Shown: positions 9,046 through 18,200 of the stretch, piece after piece | How positions within the stretch are numbered: position 1 is the stretch's first letter | Layout of the letters: every line of letters starts with the position of its first letter | Notes under the pieces: model-generated | What the model was told of the DNA's origin: nothing | The model's database searches: none | Seen by the model: the letters and a program-made list of their open reading frames with translations, nothing else | Program-made: the position numbers and the translations under genes | NCBI GenBank assembly: GCA_015233565.1 | Contig: JADFXM010000021.1 | Location: 56,381 to 120,380 of the forward strand | Origin: Candidatus Rifleibacteriota bacterium | Lineage (GTDB): Bacteria > Muiribacteriota > Ozemobacteria > Ozemobacterales > Ozemobacteraceae | Direction of reading: 5' to 3' | DNA length: 64,000 bases

Positions 9046-10089
9046 ATGCCTGAAAAATCTGTAAAACATTGCAATTTCCTTAAGAAATCATTTGTTTCAA
9101 TTCTGATTTTTCTTTTTGTTTGCTCATTTTCTTTTGCAGCAAACAACAAAAAAATAAATGTTCTTTTTACCGGTCATCTTGTGCCAGACACTGATTCCAT
9201 TATGTCTGCCTTGGCAGCTGCAAATTATTTTGGTGGAACAGCCGCTTTTACAGGAAACATAAACCTTGAAACAAAGTATTTGGTCAATCGCTTCAAACTG
9301 GAAACACCAATTCCAATGCAGGATTTTTCCGGGAAGAAAGTTTATTTAGTCGATTTTAATCAGACAACTCAAGCCGCCCCGGGTATTAGTGCACAAAATA
9401 TTGTAGGTATTATAGATCACCACGCCATTCAAGGGTCAGGTTTTATTTTTGATAAACCAATCTCCATAACCATAAGACCGCTGGGAAGCACTTGTACAAT
9501 ACTCGCAAGCATGTATCTTGCCGCAAAAACCGAAATTCCTTCAAATATAGCCATTGCTATGATCTGTGGAATATTGTCAGATACTTTGAATTTGCAGTCT
9601 TCAACAACAACTGTCCAGGATCGTGAAATATTAAAATCCCTGGCGCGAATTGCCGGTCTTTCTTTTCCGGATGGCGTTAGCACTTTGTTTCTTGAAATGC
9701 AGGAAGCTAAATCCAATGTAGATAAATTTTCGGCGAATGAAATTTTGAAAGCAGATTATAAGACATTTCGAATTGCCGAAAAAGTGGTCGGTTTCGGTGT
9801 TGCAGAAACACTTCATCCTGAGTCTTTAATTTCAAGAAAACAGGAATTGCTTAACGAAATGAAAAATTTCAAAGTTCACGAAAAATTGGATTATCTGTTT
9901 TTTAATGTTGTTGATACCAGTAAATTACAAAGCAAGCTTTTTATTTTAAGCGACAGTGAAAATGGAATCGCTGAAAAAGCTTTTAAATCAAAAACTGTTG
10001 CACAAATCATGGATATCGGTTCTCTGGTTTCCCGAAAGAATCAACTGATGCCCAGGATTCAAAAAATATTGGAATCCAAAAAAAATTAA
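9046..10089 (+). CDS. Family II (DHH) inorganic pyrophosphatase-like protein with a signal peptide
   Basis: 347 residues; AAGGAG lies 10 bases before the ATG. After a clear signal peptide (KKSFVSILIFLFVCSFSFA, cleavage near residue 34) the protein follows the manganese-dependent family II pyrophosphatase plan: GHLVPDTDS (His44, Asp48, Asp50), VDFNQ (Asp103), IDHH (Asp124-His126), ILSDT (Asp179), and the C-terminal DHHA2 substrate motif SRKNQ (329-333, usually SRKKQ). The usual VDHNE reads VDFNQ here. Mature length matches the normal cytoplasmic enzyme of about 310 residues, so the signal is an addition. Known family members act in the cytoplasm; export is inferred from the N terminus. It may hydrolyse pyrophosphate or another phosphoanhydride in the periplasm. 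Confidence 0.8.
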   Translation: MPEKSVKHCNFLKKSFVSILIFLFVCSFSFAANNKKINVLFTGHLVPDTDSIMSALAAANYFGGTAAFTGNINLETKYLVNRFKLETPIPMQDFSGKKVYLVDFNQTTQAAPGISAQNIVGIIDHHAIQGSGFIFDKPISITIRPLGSTCTILASMYLAAKTEIPSNIAIAMICGILSDTLNLQSSTTTVQDREILKSLARIAGLSFPDGVSTLFLEMQEAKSNVDKFSANEILKADYKTFRIAEKVVGFGVAETLHPESLISRKQELLNEMKNFKVHEKLDYLFFNVVDTSKLQSKLFILSDSENGIAEKAFKSKTVAQIMDIGSLVSRKNQLMPRIQKILESKKN

Positions 10090-10095
10090 CGCATT

Positions 10096-10129
10096 AGGAT
10101 ATTGCGGCGCGGAGCCGCCACAATATCCT
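10096..10129 (+). terminator. Hairpin after the pyrophosphatase gene
   Basis: AGGATATTG (10096-10104) pairs perfectly with CAATATCCT (10121-10129), with an inner GGCG/GCC pairing. It lies 7 bases after the stop codon. It lacks a long T run. Confidence 0.6.
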
Positions 10130-10340
10130 TGTTGGACAAACCGGCACAAATTCACGGTGGCTCTTACGGGAAAAATTGGGTGATCATTTTAATTGATCAT
10201 GCTTCAACCATATTCGAACTTGAATTAAAAGTCAATATTCAGAATTGGTCTGCTTGGGCTACTCCTTTTGGAGAACTCCTATGTTTTTTATTCTCTTTTT
10301 TTTGTCAGACTTGTGGTAATTCCACGCGAGTTGGATTGTG

Positions 10341-10604
10341 TTAAGCGTTTACCTGATCTGGTGGAGCTCGTTTCATGGGAAGGCGAACTCCTAGAAAACG
10401 TAAACTTACACTTCCGCAGTTCGTACAGACTAAAACGGGGGCTTTCTTTTCCTCACCAAGAAACTTTTTGTCCAGGGCTAGCTTTTGCGTTTCCTGTGCT
10501 GAGCTGCGCATAAGCAAGGGCAGCAATTCATTCTGATTCAAGAGAATGATCCTCGCCAATTCGTGAGGAACCGTAAAAACCTCCTGGAAAGAGTATGTCT
10601 TCCT
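10341..10604 (-). pseudogene. IS91-like (Y2) transposase fragment
   Basis: The minus strand is open for 88 codons without a proper start. Its first part, SFQEVFTVPHELARIILLNQ followed by NELLPLLMRSSAQET, resembles the YFHVVFTLPHELNPL region of IS91-family (Y2, rolling-circle) transposases. The line VLVCTNCGS lies where the family usually has AVLHTWGQ, which suggests frameshift or substitution decay. Neither the catalytic tyrosines nor the N-terminal zinc-binding part are present. The assignment is by eye and from memory of the family, so it is tentative. Confidence 0.45.
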
Positions 10605-10699
10605 TTACTCCGGAAGACGATCGCGAAAGAATTTGGCTTCCCTGTCCGGTTGAAAACCTCTTTTTGAAAATCCTTTTTTAAAAAAACGCCGAATTAAAC

Positions 10700-10942
10700 C
10701 TTCACTGTCGGTGGGCAGGTTCGAATTTTGACGGTGGTAGGCACGTTTTTTCTCACGGCTTGCCATGTCCGGAGAACCTTGTCAAGGGCCAGTTCGCTTC
10801 GCTCATCGCCTTCGGCGACCCTTGACAAGGCTCTCCGACCATGACGTTTTATTTTTATCGGCTGCAAGGCAGCCCTTTGCCTTATGGCAAGCGAGAAATT
10901 CTAAAAAACCCACTACCGTCAAAAAACCCACCGTCAATGAAG
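10700..10942. repeat. Nested inverted-repeat element of about 243 bp
   Basis: At least four pairs of arms close on one another: 10700-10715 with 10927-10942 (14/16), 10728-10741 with 10909-10922 (12/14), 10759-10766 with 10884-10891 (8/8), and 10770-10788 with 10819-10837 (18/19, CGGAGAACCTTGTCAAGGG). Two small hairpins sit inside (10806-10818 TCGCC/GGCGA; 10860-10874 GGCTGC/GCAGCC). It could be a MITE-like element, the hairpin end of a rolling-circle element, or a structured RNA. Confidence 0.65.
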
Positions 10943-11249
10943 AAATCTTCGCTGATGAATGGAAAAAACATCTTTGCTGAAAATCTCAGGATCAACAATC
11001 TCTGAGGATTTGCTGAATGAGCCTTTTTGCCATGCTTATTCTCTGGAAATCGTCAAGTTTTTGGCTGGTAGTTTCCTCGGGGAATAAAAAAACGAAAGAG
11101 GGCAGTCAATATTCCTCAAATTTGGGTAAAAAATCCACTTTGACTAAAAAAATGACGAATGTTATTATCATCATTGGAAAAGGAAATTGCTATCCATTAG
11201 GTTGGCCGGTTTGTGGTATTTCTTTTGAGCTGTGAGGAGGAAGCGTCCT

Positions 11250-12017
11250 GTGAAGGTCTGCCGACAGTCTGTGTCTCTCGTAATTCACGGGAGAGCTCTT
11301 TGTTGTTTATGTCTGTGGATCCTCCTCCTGCTAACTGGATCGACGGTCGCTGCCCCCCGGGACCCGAACGGGTACACGGTCGTCCGAGGCGGCATGGTGG
11401 ACCTTCCTCCGGGATCAACGGTAGAGGGGTCCATCAGTCGCGGAGGAGCCCAGCCGGACTACCTCATTGACCTGAATGCGCCTGAGTTTCGTCCTCTCCT
11501 TGCGTTTGCCGCGCGGGTTGGTCGCTCGAAGGACCCCTTTTGGACAAAGATCGACCGGATTTTGGATTACGTCTCTAATCGGGTGCTCCCTGGGGGGGAT
11601 TACGAGAACGAGGACTATTGGACGTTGATGCAGCATTTCCAAACCATTGGGGCCGACGTTCCTTTGAGCAGATACATCGGGATCAAGGCCGGAGTGTGTA
11701 GGGAGAACGCCCTTTTCATGCACATATTGCTCAAGGAGGCAGGGATTCCAAACTGGCATGTTTACGCCCGAGTTACCGGCGACGACGGCACAGAGGACCA
11801 TGCCTTCACTGTCGTGGACCACGACGGGGAGTCGTGGGTGGTTGATTCATATAATGATTCATTCAACGGTCATCGTCTCAAGGACCTCATGAGCCCCACG
11901 GGCCCATCGCCCTCCAATCCGGTCGCTCCCATACGGGCCTTCCGCCGTTTCCGTCGGCTCAAGTCCATCAATAACTACCCGACGGTCTGGATACCGAAGA
12001 AAGATCAGGGACAATGA
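11250..12017 (+). CDS. Secreted transglutaminase-like cysteine protein, catalytic copy
   Basis: About 255 residues from a GTG at 11250, chosen because GAGGAGG (11234-11240) lies 9 bases upstream. A signal peptide (LCCLCLWILLLLTGSTVAA) is followed by a region shared with the next gene (DPNGYTVVRGGMVDLPPGS). The transglutaminase-like core follows, with the triad Cys150 (GVCRENALF), His184 (EDHAFTVV) and Asp199 (VVDSYND). The superfamily covers peptidases and cross-linking enzymes; the substrate is unknown. Codon use is GC-rich, unlike the surrounding chromosome. Its stop overlaps the start of the downstream paralogue (ATGA), so the two are translated together. Confidence 0.78.
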   Translation: MKVCRQSVSLVIHGRALCCLCLWILLLLTGSTVAAPRDPNGYTVVRGGMVDLPPGSTVEGSISRGGAQPDYLIDLNAPEFRPLLAFAARVGRSKDPFWTKIDRILDYVSNRVLPGGDYENEDYWTLMQHFQTIGADVPLSRYIGIKAGVCRENALFMHILLKEAGIPNWHVYARVTGDDGTEDHAFTVVDHDGESWVVDSYNDSFNGHRLKDLMSPTGPSPSNPVAPIRAFRRFRRLKSINNYPTVWIPKKDQGQ

Positions 12018-12853
12018 TGAACAGTCCTCAATCTGCCAGGAAATCGCTTGCCCCGGCCTTGACTCAAGTTTGCCTGAGGCTGCTCCATCACTCTTGGCTC
12101 TGGTTAGCACTTCTCATCGTGAGCCCGCTTTGTGCTGAACCGCCAGACCCGAACAGATATTCTGTCATCCATGGGGGCCTGTTGGACCTCGTGCCGGGTT
12201 GTGTTGTCGAGGGATCCATCGGGCATGGAGGCAAACAACCGGGCTACATTATCGATTCCGACGGTTTCGAGTTCCGGCCTTTGATGGTCTTCTGTCGCTA
12301 TGTGGGCCAATCTTCCGCTCCCTACTGGGAGAAAGTGGAAAGAATCCTGGAGTTCATAGAAATTCACGTGATCCCGGGAACCGACTACCAAAATTCTTCC
12401 TATCAACACCTGATTGAGCGGTACAACGCCAGACAGAGAGCCATCCCCTTGAGTCGATACATCGGTGTCAGGACGGGCATGAGGAGAGAGAATGCTCTGT
12501 TCGCGCATCTGATGCTCAAGGCGGCTGGTATTCCCAACCGCTTCGTCTACGCCCGGATGAGCTATGCCGAAGGAGATGAGGATCAGGCTTTCACGGTGGT
12601 GGAACACGACGGCGAGTCCTGGGTCATTAGCTCCTACGACGACGATCTCAATGGCCACCGCGTACGAGATCTGACTAAGCCGTCGGGGCCGCTGCCGACT
12701 GATCCGGTCGCCCCACTGCGGTGCCATCTCCGGTTCCGGCGTATCGAGCGGATCAATGACTATCCTATCTACTGGATACCACGGGCAGAGAGCAAAGTAA
12801 CGCAGGCGCACAGCTTGGCGGCTGGCCTACTCCCTGAAGCCCTTCAGGAATAA
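12014..12853 (+). CDS. Transglutaminase-like paralogue lacking the catalytic triad
   Basis: 279 residues, starting at the ATG that overlaps the previous stop by 4 bp. It has the same plan as its neighbour: signal peptide (SWLWLALLIVSPLCA), the shared segment (DPNRYSVIHGGLLDLVPGC), then the core. Each triad residue is replaced at exactly matching spacing: Cys becomes Arg157 (GMRRENALF), His becomes Gln191 (EDQAFTVV) and Asp becomes Ser206 (VISSYDD). The frame is intact and the scaffold residues are kept, so it looks like a maintained pseudoenzyme, for example a regulator or binding partner of the active copy, rather than random decay. GC-rich like the rest of this block. Confidence 0.78.
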   Translation: MMNSPQSARKSLAPALTQVCLRLLHHSWLWLALLIVSPLCAEPPDPNRYSVIHGGLLDLVPGCVVEGSIGHGGKQPGYIIDSDGFEFRPLMVFCRYVGQSSAPYWEKVERILEFIEIHVIPGTDYQNSSYQHLIERYNARQRAIPLSRYIGVRTGMRRENALFAHLMLKAAGIPNRFVYARMSYAEGDEDQAFTVVEHDGESWVISSYDDDLNGHRVRDLTKPSGPLPTDPVAPLRCHLRFRRIERINDYPIYWIPRAESKVTQAHSLAAGLLPEALQE

Positions 12854-13008
12854 ACAGGGGAACAAATGTCCCCCTTTTCGCAGTAGGTGCTGCGTGGGCA
12901 CCTGCGGCGACCTCGCGCCCATCCTTGCGGTGTTAACCAGAAAAGTTTTTTATAGAATCGCCAATAGCTCCGCTCACCTAAAACGGTGAACGATCTGGAG
13001 GAAATGCA

Positions 13009-13968
13009 ATGAAGCGTTTGATCTTAGCTTTGAGTGTCATGTTAGCAGCCGCCGGTCTGAGTGCGCAACCGACTGCCTGGCAACCGCCACCGGGACTTAC
13101 TCAGATCCCCATTTGGCCGGGAGCTGCGCCTGACGCGCAGCCTGCCTCAGGGTCAGAGATCTCCACGACGACGGACAAGCACGACCTAGTCGCCGGCAAG
13201 CCGTACGTTTGGGTGGAGAACGTCACACAGCCCACGATGACAGTCTATCCGCCGAAAGGAAAGAACACGGGAGTCGCGGTGATTGTCTTTCCCGGCGGCG
13301 GCTTCATGGGGCTGGCCATGGACCTGGAAGGCACCGAGGTCTGCGACTGGCTGACGTCGAAGGGTGTCTCATGCGTGCTCCTGAAGTACCGCGTGCCACG
13401 CTCGGAGGACTACTACGATCAGAAACTCCAACGCCACGTGGAACCGAAGCCTCCCACGGCCTTTCAGGACGCCCAGAGGGCGATCAGCCTCACCCGCTCC
13501 CGAGCCGCGCAATGGGGCATCGATCCACGCAAGATCGGCGTAATGGGCTTCTCGGCGGGCGGGTATCTGGCCGCAAAGACGAGTACGGAATTCGAACGGC
13601 GCGCCTACAAACCGGTGGACGCCGCTGACCAGGAGAGCTGCCGCCCGGATTTCTCGGTTCCGATCTATCCAGGACACCTCTGGAGGTCAGACGACGGATC
13701 TACCGAACTCAAGCTCAATCCAAAGATCCATGTCACCAGCCGGACGCCTCCCATCTTCCTGCTGCAGGCAGAGGATGATTACGTGGACAATGTGAACCAA
13801 GCGCTGGTCTTCTACATCGCGCTGAAGGAAGCGAAGGTTCCCGTGGAGATGCATCTGTATGCACATGGCGGGCATGCCTTCGGGTTGCGCTCCACGAGAT
13901 TCCCGATAACAGCGTGGCCTCAATTGGTAGAGAGATGGCTGAGAACGATCGGGATGATTCCGGAGTAG
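13009..13968 (+). CDS. Secreted alpha/beta hydrolase, esterase-like
   Basis: 319 residues; CTGGAGGAAATGCA places a good ribosome-binding site before the ATG. The signal peptide is MKRLILALSVMLAAAGLSA. The fold is that of acetyl-xylan-esterase-like (BD-FAE/Abhydrolase_3) enzymes: oxyanion segment FPGGGFMGLA, nucleophile Ser182 in GFSAGG, an acid in QAEDDYVD and the His in HGGHAFG. The likely role is hydrolysis of acetyl or feruloyl esters on polysaccharide, or a similar extracellular ester. The GC-rich codon use matches the two upstream genes and suggests joint transfer from another lineage. Confidence 0.85.
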   Translation: MKRLILALSVMLAAAGLSAQPTAWQPPPGLTQIPIWPGAAPDAQPASGSEISTTTDKHDLVAGKPYVWVENVTQPTMTVYPPKGKNTGVAVIVFPGGGFMGLAMDLEGTEVCDWLTSKGVSCVLLKYRVPRSEDYYDQKLQRHVEPKPPTAFQDAQRAISLTRSRAAQWGIDPRKIGVMGFSAGGYLAAKTSTEFERRAYKPVDAADQESCRPDFSVPIYPGHLWRSDDGSTELKLNPKIHVTSRTPPIFLLQAEDDYVDNVNQALVFYIALKEAKVPVEMHLYAHGGHAFGLRSTRFPITAWPQLVERWLRTIGMIPE

Positions 13969-14404
13969 GGGCCCAGATTCAAGCTCATTTCGCGGTCGTG
14001 AGGGAGAAATCCACCCACTCGATTATGCATCTGACTTTGATCACGGGTACTGACATACAAAAGGGCGGGTAGTACCATCCGACTTTGCGTGGTAACGGCC
14101 ATCGCCCGGAATGAGTTGTAGGCTTCCGAGACCGCTCGATTCTGATCGATAGGCCAAACCATGCACAACCACGAAACATCTTAGAATATCGCAGTTCATT
14201 CTGGGCGCCAGACCCCTGCTTTCTGTGGCCAACGCAGTATAAGCTTCCCCTCTAGGGGTGTCAGCTTCATCCGTTTGATGGCCAACGTTGGGACTTGCAC
14301 AAGCTGCTACGGTATGAAACGCAGCTTATCCTGGCGATAGCCGGCCAAAGGGGGGGCCAACGAGTAATTATTGGGATGCTAATAACTTGGAATGTTGTGA
14401 CTCC

Positions 14405-15226
14405 TCAATTTTTTCTGATGTGATTCACAATGTTCCTGAAAATTTTCAGTCCATCGCCTTCTTCATTTTCAAGTTTTCGCTCTCTCTTTATTCTCGGCCA
14501 TTCCGGATGATTGTAAATGCTTAAAAACGCCTCGGGATGAGGCATAATTCCCAATATTCTGCCGGTTGTGTCGGTAATCCCCGCGCAATTCAGTTCTGCC
14601 CCATTCGGGTTAAAGGGATACTCTGAAGTGGGGTTTCCTACTTGATCACAGTATGTAAGACAATCAAGTCCAAGATCAACAATCTTATCTCTAATTCCGG
14701 CATGAGCAAATAATAAGCGCCCTTCTCCGTGCCGTACAGGAAGATGAATGTGGTTGATCTCCTTTAGAAAAGGAGATTTTTTCTGGAAATTTGTCTTCAA
14801 AACACACCAGCGGTCTTCAAAATGCCCGGAAAGATTGTTGGTAAGAGTTATCTCCTGTTCAAACTTTCCGCTGATATTAGGAAGGAGGCCGGATTTAACA
14901 AGCGCTTGAAAACCATTACAAATTCCGAAAATGTACTTCCCATCAGCCAGGAATTTTTTGATCTCGGAAAAAAAAGATGTACCATCTGACATTGGTTTAT
15001 ATCGCAACTTATCTGCCAAGACTTTTCCGGAACCAAGATCGTCTCCAAAAGAAAATCCACCCGGAAGATGGAAAAGATTGAAATCGTGCAATCGAATTTT
15101 GCCATTGAGAAGATCGTTCAAATGGGAAATATATGCATGCGCACCTGCCATTCTGTAAGCAGCAGCGGTTTCTTCTTCACAGTTTATTCCAAAACCAGTC
15201 ACAACCAATACTTTAACCTGATCCAT
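14405..15226 (-). CDS. purQ: Phosphoribosylformylglycinamidine synthase, glutaminase subunit PurQ
   Basis: About 273 residues from the ATG at 15226, which has GGGAG just upstream; a TTG at 15268 is less likely. This class I glutamine amidotransferase supplies ammonia to PurL in the fourth step of purine synthesis. The catalytic Cys is in FGICNGFQAL and the His-Glu pair in MPHPEAFL; the oxyanion segment is LPGGFSFGDDL. It is the last gene of the guaB-purA-purM-purL-purQ operon, 42 bp after purL. A CTGATT...AATCAG hairpin in that gap may separate the two reading frames. The length is slightly above the short Bacillus-type PurQ. Confidence 0.93.
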   Translation of the reverse strand: MDQVKVLVVTGFGINCEEETAAAYRMAGAHAYISHLNDLLNGKIRLHDFNLFHLPGGFSFGDDLGSGKVLADKLRYKPMSDGTSFFSEIKKFLADGKYIFGICNGFQALVKSGLLPNISGKFEQEITLTNNLSGHFEDRWCVLKTNFQKKSPFLKEINHIHLPVRHGEGRLLFAHAGIRDKIVDLGLDCLTYCDQVGNPTSEYPFNPNGAELNCAGITDTTGRILGIMPHPEAFLSIYNHPEWPRIKRERKLENEEGDGLKIFRNIVNHIRKN

Positions 15227-15268
15227 CTGTTCTCCCTTTCGCGCATTTCCCACTGATTTGGTGACCAA

Positions 15269-18200
15269 TCAGTTTCCAAAGTCAAGTGAGTTTTTCCAAC
15301 TATCGAGTAACTTAGGAATCTCTTCCTCAATCAGAACTTTTTTGTCCTTCCTGATCTTAAGTATCTTTTCAGATGTGGTACAACCTAGAAGGTGACAATC
15401 CTGACCGAAAATTTCCTCAAAAGCCACTCTGTTTTCACCTTTCACAGACACAATAAAACGTGAATGCGATTCTGAGAAAAGTGCCGCAATCAATTCGCAT
15501 TTGATGGTAATAATATCGATATTGGCTCCAAACCCACCTCCAAATGCCGATTCCGCAAGGGCAACACTCAGCCCTCCATCAGAGAGGTCGTGGCAGGATT
15601 CGACAAGCCGTTTGGAAATGGCATGACTCATGGCTTGATAGCGTCTTTTGGCTTCTTCCTTCCTTACTTTCGGAACTTTGTCCCCCAACTGCCCGGATAG
15701 TCTCAAAAATTCGGATGCGCCAAGTTCGTCATAAGTGCTTCCCACTTGATAGATCAAGTCGCCCGGGGCTTTGAACTCAGAGGTTACGCATTTTCTGATA
15801 TCGTCGATTTTGGCTGCCATTGAATAAAGAACAGTTGGAGGAACAGAAATCTTAACTTCCCCCCAGCGGAAATCATTCTTCATGCTATCTTTCCCTGATG
15901 TCATCGGAATATTGAAGAAATCAGCCATGTCATACAAAGCTTCGTTCATTCGTACAAGTTTTCCCAGTTTTTGCTCTCCATCGGGATTTGTCATCGGATC
16001 AAAAACTGAATCAGGGACGCAGAAATTGTCATTTACGCTCCAGAATGAACCTCGTGAATTGGGATCAGGAAGACTTCCTCCAACGGAAATTATCTGTCTG
16101 ACAGCTTCGTCAAAAGCTCCAGCAGACATATGGTATGGGTCAATATCGCCGTATTTTGGGCAAATTCCGTTAGATACAGCAATTCCGGTCCAGGAGTCAA
16201 AATCTATCCTGATTACTGCAGCATCTTGAGGAGCATCACCAAAGAATCCCATGAGCGGTTTTATAACGCTACGCCCCTTTACTTCATGATCATATCGACG
16301 TATCACCGGCTCACGCGAACAAATGTTCGGGCTTGCCAGAAGTTTTATCAAACTTTCACCATAATACGCTTCCTCGGAAACTATTGGAGCGGAAAGTTCA
16401 GGAGGTCTCCACTCTGCCCGAAGGACCTTCTTGGGAACACCGTCATGGAGGAAATCCAGGCTGAGAAGTCCAACTTTTTTTTCGTCGAACCTTAAATCCA
16501 ATACTCCCTGAGCTGTAAAAACACCGATTTGGGTTATTTCCACTTCGAACTTATTTGCTAATTCAGTAATTTCAGCAACTTTCTCGGGGTCAATCGCCAG
16601 AATCATCCTTTCCTGGGATTCAGAAAGAAAAATTTCCCAGGGTTTCAAGCCCGAATATTTCAACGGCACCGTTTCCAGGGAAATAATAGCTCCACCAGGA
16701 ATTTGCGCCAATTCGCCAATAGCAGAAGATAGACCTCCTGCTCCACAATCTGTAACGCACCTAATTAATCCTTGGGCACAAGCTGGTTCAAGAAAATCGG
16801 ACAACAGTTTCTGTGTAATAGGGCTGCCAATCTGAACTGCAGAATGCGGTGAATTTTCATCAATCTCAGCCGAAGAAAAAGTAGCACCATGGATTCCATC
16901 TTTTCCGACTCTTCCACCGGCCATAAAGATCAAATCGCCAGGCAAAATTTCTTTATCCCAGGATTGCCGACCAAAGTACTCGTTCGACAAAATTGCGCCG
17001 GTTCCACAGTAAACCAGGGGTTTTCCTCTGAACCGATCGTCAAAAATGATCGCACCATTTACGGTTGGAATTCCGGATTTATTGCCTCCATCTTCAATTC
17101 CGTGGCATACTCCCTGAAAGACAGTCTTAGGATGTAATTGCCCCGGAAACAACTGTCCTGCGAAGTCTGGAAGGCCAAAACATAACACATTTGTGTTAAA
17201 CAGTAACCTGGCCCCACCTCGGCCGGTTCCCATCGGATCACGATTGTTCCCGAGTATCCCGGTTAATGCGCCACCGTAAGGATCAAGCGCCGAAGGAGAG
17301 TTATGAGTCTCAACTTTCCAAACGAACAAACGCTCCTCATCTATACGTACAACACCCGCATTATCCGAAAACACCTTTACGAGCCAATCATTTTCCGGAT
17401 CCGAAAACCTCTTCTTTATCTCCTGGGTTGATTTCTTGATAAATGTGGAAAACAGAGAATCGATGGTTTTTTCGTCTCCCGTCTCGCGATTGAGGAAACG
17501 TATTTCGGCAGCAAATTCCTTGTGTTTACAATGCTCCGACCACGTCTGAGCTATAACTTCCAATTCACAGTCCGTAGGTTGCTCCGGTAGACCTGAATTG
17601 CGCCGTTGATTGCGAACAGTGGGATTCAAAAAATAACCGCGCACAGCCTTCATTTCCTGAAGGTTCAGTGAAAGAAGTCTGTCCCTGGAAAGTGCAAAAA
17701 GGGCGCTGTCATCTTCAGGAAGTGAAATCTCTCGAGTTACAGGGTCGGCTGCCAATTTAACTTTCGGGTTATAATCAAGATGTGGCAGTCCTTTCCCAAC
17801 CTCAAAATGATTGATCAACTTGTTCCCTAAAATATCCGTAGCAATAGCCTCCAGGAGATTTTTTTCAAGTTGTTTCTCGAACCAGAAAATATCGAACGTG
17901 AAAACACTCTGCTCATGGCTTGCAGGCAGGCGAAGAAGATCTTCCATTACTCTCTGAGCTGAAGAACCCTCGTCATCAGTAACTCCCGGAAGTTTGGCTA
18001 CAACGATGAATGATCCTTCCTTTCTTTCAGGAAGGACATCGATGAAAATTTCATGCAAAATTTCATCTTTCAATCCATTAAGAGCAAAATCTGAAATTTG
18101 ATCCGACGAGATATTGCTATAAAGCAGGAAAACTTTGGAAGTCTTAACTCTTCCAGGGTCAACATTTTTTCTTTTCCTAATTCTCTCAGCAATCAAACGC

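Larger units (their letters stand above)
10130..11249. other. Mobile-element scar before the GC-rich block
   Basis: About 1.1 kb without an intact gene. It contains the IS91-like transposase relic (10341-10604), the nested inverted repeat (10700-10942), and a small dyad (AAATC-TCAG / CTGAGGATTT) near 10980-11010. Composition shifts from AT-rich to GC-rich near 11190-11230. Confidence 0.6.
11200..14395. other. GC-rich block, probably acquired
   Basis: Between about 11.2 and 14.4 kb the sequence is clearly richer in G+C than either flank, which are AT-rich. It carries three secreted-protein genes that use GC-ending codons. The IS91-like relic and the nested inverted repeat lie immediately to the left. 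The last 430 bp (13969-14395) hold no clear gene; GGCCAAC occurs three times there (14227, 14280, 14355) and its reverse GTTGGCC occurs at 11201, the left edge. Confidence 0.65.

Noticed and set aside
13920..14168. Minus-strand open frame of 82 codons at the right of the GC-rich block
   Set aside because: GC-rich DNA opens chance frames; it overlaps the end of the esterase gene, has no ribosome-binding site and no family I recognise.
14227..14361. Three GGCCAAC repeats as integron attC core sites
   Set aside because: The sequence does not fit the RYYYAAC/GTTRRRY core consensus and no attC hairpin or integrase is present.
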